A program made the translations under genes and the position numbers. A stretch of DNA of 64,000 bases from Terasakiella brassicae (GTDB lineage: Bacteria; Pseudomonadota; Alphaproteobacteria; Rhodospirillales; Terasakiellaceae), in assembly GCF_014641495.1 (NCBI RefSeq), contig NZ_BMHV01000001.1:124001-188000 (forward strand), in the 5' to 3' direction. The notes beneath the pieces are model-generated. The model did no database searches, was not told where the DNA came from, and worked only from the letters and a program-made list of their open reading frames with translations. The stretch's first letter is position 1; every line of letters starts with the position of its first letter. This document shows positions 57,367 through 64,000 of the stretch, in pieces.

Positions 57367-58366
57367 GTTCTGGGACGGTTATCTTTGGCCGACGGTCTGG
57401 ACCGTTATTAAGGTTCTGGCCATCGTTCTTCCGCTGTTGGGTGGCGTTGCTTACCTGACATTGGCTGAACGTAAAGTCATTGGCTCCATGCACCTGCGTC
57501 GCGGTCCGAACGTTGTCGGCCTGTGGGGCTTGCTGCAACCGCTGGCCGATGGTCTGAAACTTTTCCTTAAGGAAATCGTTATTCCGACCGGCGCCAGCCG
57601 TGGCGTCTTCATCATCGCACCGATGTTGACCTTGATTTTGGCCCTGATTGCCTGGGCGGTTATTCCGTTCAGCGATACTTTGGTCCTGTCAAATATCAAC
57701 GTGGGTGTCCTTTACCTGTTTGCGGTTTCCGGTCTGGGTGTCTACGGCATCCTCATGGCGGGTTGGGCTTCTAACTCCAAATACGCCTTCCTCGGTTCGC
57801 TTCGTTCAGCTGCGCAGATGGTCTCTTACGAAGTCTCTATGGGCTTCATTATCATCACCGTGTTGGTCTTCACCGGTTCTTTGAACCTGAATGACATTGT
57901 CGAAGCACAACGAGGCATGTGGTACATGTTCCCGCTGCTGCCGATGGCTGTTATCTTCTTTATCTCCGTTCTGGCGGAAACCAACCGTCACCCGTTTGAC
58001 CTTCCTGAAGCGGAAGCCGAACTGGTCGGTGGGTATAACGTTGAATACGGCGGGATGGCATTTGCCCTGTTTTTCCTGGGTGAATACGCCAACATGATTA
58101 TGATGGCCGGGTTCACTGCTGTTCTGTTCATGGGCGGTTGGTTGGCACCGTTCGGGATGGATTTCATCCCCGGTCCGATCTGGTTGATCCTGAAGGTCTG
58201 CTTCTTGCTGTTTATCTTCATCTGGGTTCGTGCGGCTTATCCGCGTTATCGTTACGACCAACTGATGCGTCTGGGCTGGAAAGTCTTCCTCCCGACTTCG
58301 TTGATCGGTGTCATCTTTTATGCCGGCGTTGCCTTCTATGGCGGTTTCGCACCGGGTATGCAGTAA
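57359..58366 (+). CDS. nuoH: NADH-quinone oxidoreductase subunit H
   Basis: 335-residue membrane subunit (eight or so helices) that forms the quinone entry channel. The conserved [18 protein letters not shown] loop (core QxR/LRRGPN) and [25 protein letters not shown] (core [18 protein letters not shown]) hold the charged E-channel residues. Confidence 0.98.
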   Translation: MAEFWDGYLWPTVWTVIKVLAIVLPLLGGVAYLTLAERKVIGSMHLRRGPNVVGLWGLLQPLADGLKLFLKEIVIPTGASRGVFIIAPMLTLILALIAWAVIPFSDTLVLSNINVGVLYLFAVSGLGVYGILMAGWASNSKYAFLGSLRSAAQMVSYEVSMGFIIITVLVFTGSLNLNDIVEAQRGMWYMFPLLPMAVIFFISVLAETNRHPFDLPEAEAELVGGYNVEYGGMAFALFFLGEYANMIMMAGFTAVLFMGGWLAPFGMDFIPGPIWLILKVCFLLFIFIWVRAAYPRYRYDQLMRLGWKVFLPTSLIGVIFYAGVAFYGGFAPGMQ

Positions 58367-58379
58367 GGAGAACTGAAAG

Positions 58380-58868
58380 ATGAGTTTAATGTCTCGTACA
58401 GCTCGCGCGTTCTTCATGAAAGAACTGCTCGAAGGTCTGTGGATCACTTTTCGCTATATGTTTAAGCAGAAAGTGACGCTGAACTATCCGTTTGAAAAAG
58501 GTCCGTTATCACCGCGTTTTCGCGGGGAACACGCCCTTCGTCGTTACCCGAATGGTGAAGAACGCTGTATTGCCTGTAAATTGTGTGAAGCGATTTGCCC
58601 GGCACAAGCCATCACCATCGAAGTTGAACCGCGTGACGATGGCTCTCGTCGCACCACGCGTTACGACATCGACATGACAAAATGTATCTACTGTGGTTAC
58701 TGTGAAGAAGCCTGTCCCGTAGATGCCATTGTCGAAGGTCCGAACTTCGAATTCGCCACCGAAACACGTGAAGAACTGATGTATAACAAACAGAAGCTTC
58801 TTTTGAACGGTGAGCGTTGGGAAACTGAACTTGCAGCCCGCATCTCCCTTGATGCGCCGTATCGCTAA
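58380..58868 (+). CDS. nuoI: NADH-quinone oxidoreductase subunit I
   Basis: 162-residue ferredoxin-like subunit with clusters N6a and N6b. Two 4Fe-4S motifs: [16 protein letters not shown] (about 62-77) and [16 protein letters not shown] (about 101-116). N-terminal amphipathic helix ([13 protein letters not shown]) anchors it to the membrane. A 75-base spacer to nuoJ holds a small hairpin (see findings). Confidence 0.98.
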   Translation: MSLMSRTARAFFMKELLEGLWITFRYMFKQKVTLNYPFEKGPLSPRFRGEHALRRYPNGEERCIACKLCEAICPAQAITIEVEPRDDGSRRTTRYDIDMTKCIYCGYCEEACPVDAIVEGPNFEFATETREELMYNKQKLLLNGERWETELAARISLDAPYR

Positions 58869-58943
58869 GAAGGGGGTTGGGAAAAGAAATATGATTTTAT
58901 TTGTAAATATCCTGAATAGCCGGAAAACCGGCCAGGGGGTCGC

Positions 58944-59558
58944 ATGGTAGTACAAGCGCTCGCTTTCTATCTTTTCGCGGCGATGACCGTGGCAAGTGCC
59001 GTCATGGTTATCACTGCGAAAAACCCGGTTCACTCGGTTTTGTTCCTCGTTCTCGCCTTTTTCAATGTGGCCGGCCTGTTCGTCCTCTTGGGCGCTGAAT
59101 TCCTCGCCATGTTGCTGGTTGTCGTTTATTGCGGCGCGGTCACGGTGTTGTTCCTCTTTGTGGTTATGATGCTCGACATCAACTTCGTGGAACTGCGCCA
59201 AGGCTTCTTGCAATACATGCCGTTGGGGGCAACGATCGGTATTATTCTGCTGGCTGAAATTGCCGTTGTTGCCGGGGGTTGGCATTTTGCGCCCGAAGCT
59301 GCAAAGGCGGCAGCAGCCCCCATACCGGCAATTGAAACCATGACCAACACACATGCGTTGGGTGCGATCATTTATACGGACTATGTCTATCTCTTCCAAT
59401 CTGCCGGTTTGATCCTGCTGGTTGGGATGATCGGCGCAATCGTTCTGACACACCGCAAACGCGCAGGCGTTCGCCGTCAGGTTATTGCCGATCAGGTGAA
59501 CGTTAATGTTGCTGATGTGGCCGAGTTCAAAAAGGTCGAAACTGGAAAGGGTGTATAA
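58944..59558 (+). CDS. nuoJ: NADH-quinone oxidoreductase subunit J
   Basis: 204-residue five-helix subunit. [51 protein letters not shown] contains the flexible TM3 Tyr/Gly region (core GAEFLAM...[16 protein letters not shown]). Two alanine-rich loops. RBS AGGGGG six bases before ATG. TAATG overlap with nuoK. Confidence 0.97.
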   Translation: MVVQALAFYLFAAMTVASAVMVITAKNPVHSVLFLVLAFFNVAGLFVLLGAEFLAMLLVVVYCGAVTVLFLFVVMMLDINFVELRQGFLQYMPLGATIGIILLAEIAVVAGGWHFAPEAAKAAAAPIPAIETMTNTHALGAIIYTDYVYLFQSAGLILLVGMIGAIVLTHRKRAGVRRQVIADQVNVNVADVAEFKKVETGKGV

Positions 59559-59869
59559 TGTTTGAAATTGGTCTCGCACATTATCTCAGCCTTGCAGCTA
59601 TCCTTTTCACACTTGGGGTACTTGGTATCTTCCTGAACCGGAAGAATATGATTGTTATCCTCATGTCCGTGGAATTGATCCTCTTGGCCGTGAACATCAA
59701 CCTGGTTTCCTTCTCCTCATTCCTTGGGGATCTGGTTGGGCAGGTCTTCTCGATTTTCGTTCTGACTGTTGCTGCTGCCGAAGCTGCGATTGGTCTGGCG
59801 ATCCTTGTAGTCTTCTTCCGTAACCGTGGTTCTATCGCGGTCGAAGATATCAACGCGATGAAAGGGTAG
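59558..59869 (+). CDS. nuoK: NADH-quinone oxidoreductase subunit K
   Basis: 103-residue, three-helix subunit related to MrpC. The two membrane glutamates are in [17 protein letters not shown] (about 38) and [18 protein letters not shown] (about 73). This is the direct counterpart of the MrpC gene at 28136. Confidence 0.98.
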   Translation: MFEIGLAHYLSLAAILFTLGVLGIFLNRKNMIVILMSVELILLAVNINLVSFSSFLGDLVGQVFSIFVLTVAAAEAAIGLAILVVFFRNRGSIAVEDINAMKG

Positions 59870-59878
59870 GGCTAGGGT

Positions 59879-61834
59879 ATGTATACTGCAGCTATTTTCC
59901 TGCCTCTCGTCGGCTTCTTGATCGCAGGCACGCTTGCGCTCTTTACGCCGGAAGACGAGAAAAAGCGAAAAGCAAATGACCGTTTGGCGCAGATCGTGAC
60001 CTGTTCAGGTATGTTGATCTCTGCCGCACTGTCTATTGCGATCTTCTTCGACGTTGGCCTTCACGGTAACGCGAAGACGGTTCATCTTTTCACATGGATT
60101 CAATCCGGTACATTCGACGTTTCATGGGCTCTGCGTTTCGATACGCTGACAGCTGTTATGATGATCGTTGTCACCGGTGTCTCCTCTATGGTGCATGTTT
60201 ATTCTTGCGGCTATATGTCGCATGACCCGAACATCCCGCGTTTCATGGGGTATCTGTCCCTCTTTACCTTCTGCATGCTGATGCTGATCACAGCCGACAA
60301 CCTGCTGCAACTGTTCTTCGGTTGGGAAGGTGTAGGTCTGGCCTCTTACCTGTTGATTGGTTTCTGGTATCACAAACCGTCTGCAAACGCGGCGGCGATG
60401 AAAGCTTTCCTCGTCAACCGTGTGGGTGACTTTGGTTTCTCTTTGGGTATTTTTGCAACCTTCCTGTTGTTCGGTTCTGCCGATTTCGACACAATCTTTA
60501 CAGCTGTTCCTGAACATGCCGATACGGTTATCACCTTGTTTGGTACCGAATGGCACGCCATGACAATCATCTGTCTGCTGTTGTTCGTCGGTGCTATGGG
60601 TAAATCAGCCCAGCTAGGCCTGCATACATGGCTGCCCGATGCGATGGAAGGTCCGACACCTGTGTCTGCCTTGATCCACGCGGCAACAATGGTTACGGCC
60701 GGTGTCTTCATGGTCGCGCGTCTGTCGCCGATGTTTGAATATTCAGACACAGCGCTGAACGTGGTAACCATCGTTGGGGCTTCAACCGCGTTCTTCGCTG
60801 CGACAATCGGTTGCGTACAGAACGACATCAAACGCGTGATTGCCTATTCCACCTGTTCGCAGTTGGGTTACATGTTCTTCGCCTGTGGTGTTTCTGCTTA
60901 CTCTGCTGGTGTGTTCCACTTGATGACGCACGGCTTCTTCAAGGCGCTGTTGTTCCTGGGTGCAGGTTCTGTCATTCACGCCATGTCCGACGAACAGGAT
61001 ATGCGTAAAATGGGCGGTATCTGGAAAATGATCCCGGTGACTTACGCATTGATGTGGATCGGTAACCTTGCTTTGGCTGGTATTCCGCCCTTTGCCGGTT
61101 ACTTCTCCAAAGATATCGTGCTCGAAGCGGCTTATGCCTCTCACACTTCCGTTGGCGTTTTCGCTTACTGGATGGGGATTGGCGCGGCCTTTATGACGGC
61201 TTTCTATTCCTGGCGTCTGCTCTTTATGACCTTCCACGGCAAATCCCGTGCAGACGAGGTCGTCTTGGCCCACGTTCATGAAAGCCCGAAAATTATGATC
61301 CTGCCGTTGATCCCGCTGGCAGCCGGTGCCTTGTTTGCCGGTTGGTTGGGGTACGAAAACTTTGTTGGTCACAATGCGACCGAGTTTTGGAACAACGCCA
61401 TCTTGATCTTGCCGTCTCACCCGGGTCTTGAAAATGCGCACCATGTGGCTGCGTGGGTTAAATACCTGCCGCTGGTTGTCGGTGTGATCGGTATCAGTCT
61501 GGCTTATGTCCTGTATCTGGCTGCACCGGGTCTTCCGGGAAAACTGGCCAGTACGTTCTCCGGCCTGTACAGGTTCCTGCTCAACAAATGGTACTGGGAT
61601 GAATTGTACGACTTCCTGTTTGTCCGTCCGGCCTTTTATCTGGGTCGCGGCTTCTGGAAGGGCGGTGATGAAGAACTTATCGACGGTGTCGGTCCCAACG
61701 GCTTTGCCCGTGCGACAAAGGCGATTGCCGGTAAGGCATCCCGACTGCAAACCGGCTACCTCTACCACTATGCATTTGTCATGCTGGCAGGTGTCGCTAT
61801 CCTGATCACCTGGTATCTGTTTACGAAGGGCTGA
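59879..61834 (+). CDS. nuoL: NADH-quinone oxidoreductase subunit L
   Basis: 651-residue antiporter-like pump subunit with the long lateral helix. TM5 Glu is in [19 protein letters not shown] (about 144), TM7 Lys in [35 protein letters not shown] (core [17 protein letters not shown], about 238), and later Lys/Asp residues in the C-terminal half and lateral helix are kept. Compare with the Mrp D-like proteins of the same superfamily. Confidence 0.98.
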   Translation: MYTAAIFLPLVGFLIAGTLALFTPEDEKKRKANDRLAQIVTCSGMLISAALSIAIFFDVGLHGNAKTVHLFTWIQSGTFDVSWALRFDTLTAVMMIVVTGVSSMVHVYSCGYMSHDPNIPRFMGYLSLFTFCMLMLITADNLLQLFFGWEGVGLASYLLIGFWYHKPSANAAAMKAFLVNRVGDFGFSLGIFATFLLFGSADFDTIFTAVPEHADTVITLFGTEWHAMTIICLLLFVGAMGKSAQLGLHTWLPDAMEGPTPVSALIHAATMVTAGVFMVARLSPMFEYSDTALNVVTIVGASTAFFAATIGCVQNDIKRVIAYSTCSQLGYMFFACGVSAYSAGVFHLMTHGFFKALLFLGAGSVIHAMSDEQDMRKMGGIWKMIPVTYALMWIGNLALAGIPPFAGYFSKDIVLEAAYASHTSVGVFAYWMGIGAAFMTAFYSWRLLFMTFHGKSRADEVVLAHVHESPKIMILPLIPLAAGALFAGWLGYENFVGHNATEFWNNAILILPSHPGLENAHHVAAWVKYLPLVVGVIGISLAYVLYLAAPGLPGKLASTFSGLYRFLLNKWYWDELYDFLFVRPAFYLGRGFWKGGDEELIDGVGPNGFARATKAIAGKASRLQTGYLYHYAFVMLAGVAILITWYLFTKG

Positions 61835-61841
61835 AAGTAAG

Positions 61842-63356
61842 ATGAGCAATATTCCTCTTCTCAGTGTTATCACCTTTCTGCCTCTCGTAGGTGTCGCGCT
61901 GATCCTGTTACTGGTTCGCGGCGATGTAAAAGATGATAGCAAAAGCGCAAAACAAATTGCGCTTCTGACCACAGTCGCAACGTTCCTGATCTCTTTGGGG
62001 ATCTGGACAGGTTTCGACAATTCAACGGCGGATTTCCAGTTCGTTGAAAAAGCCGAATGGCTGCCGGGTGTCGGTGTGAACTATCACATGGGTATCGATG
62101 GTATTTCCATGCTGTTTGTGCTGCTTTCCACTTTGCTGACACCGATTTGTATCCTGTCAGCTTGGGAAGCTGTTACCAAACGCGCCAAAGAATATATGAT
62201 CTCCTTCCTCATTCTTGAGACGATGATGATCGGTATGTTCTGTGCCTTGGATATGATGCTGTTCTACATCTTCTTCGAAGGTGTCCTGATCCCGATGTTT
62301 ATCATCATCGGTGTTTGGGGCGGTCAGAACCGTATCTATGCGGCATTTAAACTGTTCCTCTACACCTTGTTGGGATCCGTTTTGATGCTGGTTGCCATGA
62401 TGGCGATGTATTGGGAAGCCGGCTCTTTCGACATCCCGACATTGATGGCTTATAACTTCCCGGCACAAATGCAAACATGGATCTGGCTGGCTTTCTTCGC
62501 ATCTTTCGCGGTGAAAGTCCCAATGTGGCCGGTTCATACATGGTTGCCGGATGCACACGTACAAGCCCCAACAGCCGGTTCCGTTATTCTGGCTGGTGTG
62601 CTGTTGAAAATGGGTGGTTACGGCTTCCTGCGTTTCTCCATCCCGATGATGCCGTTGGCCAGTGCAGACTTCACACCGTTGATTTACACTTTGTCTATCA
62701 TTGCCGTGATCTATACCTCGCTGGTTGCCCTGGTGCAGGAAGATATGAAAAAGCTAATCGCTTATTCCTCTATCGCCCACATGGGTTTTGTCACCATCGG
62801 TTCTTTCACAGGCACGGTACAGGGTGTTGAAGGCGGTATCTTTACCATGCTGTCACACGGTATCGTTTCTGCCGCGCTCTTCTTGATCGTCGGCGTCATC
62901 TACGACCGTATTCACACCCGTGAAATTTCTGCTTATGGCGGTCTGGTTGATCGCATGCCGAAATATGCATTGATTTTCATGCTGTTTATGATGGCCTCTG
63001 TCGGCCTGCCGGGCACATCCGGTTTCGTCGGCGAGGTTCTGGTTCTGGTCGGTGTTTTCCAAGTTGATCAATGGGTTGCCGCCTTGGCTGCAACCGGTGC
63101 TATCCTTGGTGCGGCTTACTCGCTGTACCTCTATCGCCGCATCGTTTTCGGGACACTGACCAAAGAAAGCCTCAAGGCTATTTTGGATATGAACCGCCGC
63201 GAAGTTCTGGTTTTCGCACCGTTAATCATCCTGACGATTTATGCGGGGGTTTACCCGCAGCCGTTTCTGGATGTGATGCATGCATCTGTCGAAAACCTCG
63301 TCAACAACTACCACGCTGCTTTGGACGCTGCAGGCGTTCAAGTGGCCACCCAATAG
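61842..63356 (+). CDS. nuoM: NADH-quinone oxidoreductase subunit M
   Basis: 504-residue antiporter-like subunit. TM5 Glu in [17 protein letters not shown] (about 145), TM7 Lys in [26 protein letters not shown] (core [17 protein letters not shown], about 228), and TM8 [12 protein letters not shown] with its Lys are all present. 7 bases after nuoL. Confidence 0.98.
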   Translation: MSNIPLLSVITFLPLVGVALILLLVRGDVKDDSKSAKQIALLTTVATFLISLGIWTGFDNSTADFQFVEKAEWLPGVGVNYHMGIDGISMLFVLLSTLLTPICILSAWEAVTKRAKEYMISFLILETMMIGMFCALDMMLFYIFFEGVLIPMFIIIGVWGGQNRIYAAFKLFLYTLLGSVLMLVAMMAMYWEAGSFDIPTLMAYNFPAQMQTWIWLAFFASFAVKVPMWPVHTWLPDAHVQAPTAGSVILAGVLLKMGGYGFLRFSIPMMPLASADFTPLIYTLSIIAVIYTSLVALVQEDMKKLIAYSSIAHMGFVTIGSFTGTVQGVEGGIFTMLSHGIVSAALFLIVGVIYDRIHTREISAYGGLVDRMPKYALIFMLFMMASVGLPGTSGFVGEVLVLVGVFQVDQWVAALAATGAILGAAYSLYLYRRIVFGTLTKESLKAILDMNRREVLVFAPLIILTIYAGVYPQPFLDVMHASVENLVNNYHAALDAAGVQVATQ

Positions 63357-63368
63357 GAGTAGGCATCC

Positions 63369-64000
63369 ATGAGTGAGCTTCCAAATCTCACCCCGGCCTT
63401 GCCGGAAATCTTCATGGCAGCCGTTGCTATGGCCCTCTTGATGGTGGGCGTCTTTATGAAGGCCGAAGCCAAAACGGTTACCCGTACGGTTTCTTACCTT
63501 GCAACAGGCGCCATGATACTGGCGTTGTTGTTGGTGACGACTTTCAGCACGCAAGCAGGGACAACGTTTAACGGTCTGTTTATAACCGGGACTTTCAGCG
63601 CCTTTGCCAAGGTGCTGATCCTTGGTGCCAGTGCCCTGACATTGTTGATGTCACGCGATTTCTTTGATCGCGTGAACGTCAGCCGCTTTGAATATCCGAT
63701 CCTCGCAATTCTCGCGACTTTGGGTATGATGATGATGGTTTCTGCCAACGACCTGATTGCCCTTTATATGGGGCTGGAACTGCAATCCCTGTCTCTGTAT
63801 GTAATGGCTTCCATTATGCGCAATGACCTGCGTTCCACAGAGTCGGGCTTGAAATACTTCGTCCTTGGCGCTTTGGCTTCCGGTATGTTGCTTTACGGGT
63901 CCAGCCTTGTTTATGGCTTTGCCGGTACAACAAACTTTGAAGTTATGGCGGACATCTTTGCAAATCAACATGGCGTACATGGCCCCAGCACGGGCTTGAT
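63369..64000 (+). CDS. nuoN: NADH-quinone oxidoreductase subunit N, partial
   Basis: First 210 codons of the third antiporter-like subunit; the rest is beyond the right edge. ATG with TAGGAGTAGGC upstream. TM5 Glu lies in LYMGLELQSLSLYVMAS (about 133) and the LKYFVLGALASGMLLYG helix follows, as in other NuoN. Ends the complete A to N order. Confidence 0.95.
   Translation, partial: MSELPNLTPALPEIFMAAVAMALLMVGVFMKAEAKTVTRTVSYLATGAMILALLLVTTFSTQAGTTFNGLFITGTFSAFAKVLILGASALTLLMSRDFFDRVNVSRFEYPILAILATLGMMMMVSANDLIALYMGLELQSLSLYVMASIMRNDLRSTESGLKYFVLGALASGMLLYGSSLVYGFAGTTNFEVMADIFANQHGVHGPSTGL

Noticed and set aside
58509-59579. 356-codon open frame antisense to nuoI-nuoJ
   Set aside because: Spans three sense genes and their ends; no recognisable domain.
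60782-62020. 412-codon open frame antisense to nuoL/nuoM
   Set aside because: Composition follows from codon use of the sense genes (His, Gln, Arg and Thr rich, no domain), and the sense genes are certain.

Overview
The window looks like a chromosomal core region of an alphaproteobacterium, most likely a marine member of the Rhodospirillales (Terasakiella/Magnetovibrio-like; the genus is my guess from gene content and a GC near 48%). The reasons are the order clpP-clpX-lon-hup-tRNA-Val-tRNA-Asp-nuoA to nuoN, the secD-secF-NDUFAF3-like operon, squalene synthesis by HpnC/D/E, and NDUFS4- and NDUFAF6-like proteins, all familiar in this class. I see no insertion sequence, prophage, integrase or CRISPR array.

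Layout. 1-5294 (minus): dgt-argS-SPOR protein-nagZ-M50 protease, a tightly coupled housekeeping operon. 5336-12617: A-type Fe-S carrier, secreted HExxH protein, exonuclease III, VOC protein, DUF815 ATPase, then yajC-secD-secF-NDUFAF3-like, and sodB. 12716-16285: hpnC-hpnD-hpnE (squalene) divergent from an NDUFAF6-like pseudo-enzyme. 16282-23156: ilvA, trmFO, rhodanese, AsmA-like protein plus lipoprotein, an unknown 150-residue protein, and a Panacea/SocA-like protein. 23224-30651 (minus): a ten-gene Mrp/Mbh-type antiporter operon with three different D-type subunits and no full-length MrpA. 30930-34831: DUF192 protein, tRNA-Pro, NDUFS4-like protein, tRNA-Arg, NTF2-like protein, PAS-GGDEF-EAL protein. 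34835-42658: DUF6460-like protein, a sulfur amino-acid group (metC-like, sseA, cysK-like), Nudix hydrolase, orphan ParA, D-amino-acid dehydrogenase, nnr. 42754-50450: tRNA-Leu, tig, clpP, clpX, lon, hup, two identical tRNA-Val genes and tRNA-Asp. 50706-64000: the complex I operon nuoABCDEFGHIJKLM and the first two fifths or so of nuoN.

How the genes work together. The main theme is proton- and ion-coupled energy metabolism. Complex I is encoded with three separate homologues of mitochondrial complex I accessory or assembly proteins (NDUFAF3, NDUFAF6, NDUFS4) inside the same 64 kb. A second membrane module related to the complex I pump arm, the Mrp/Mbh-like operon, lies between them. The protein quality-control block (trigger factor, ClpP, ClpX, Lon) directly precedes the nuo operon. 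The most unusual points are the composition of the Mrp-like operon (three D paralogues, one lacking the usual TM7 lysine; a small unknown membrane subunit; a possible ATA start for the MrpA-tail subunit), the stand-alone Panacea protein beside an uncharacterised gene, and a secreted HExxH protein.

All calls come from reading the sequence and recalling family motifs; no database search was run. Both window edges cut genes (M50 protease at the left, nuoN at the right).
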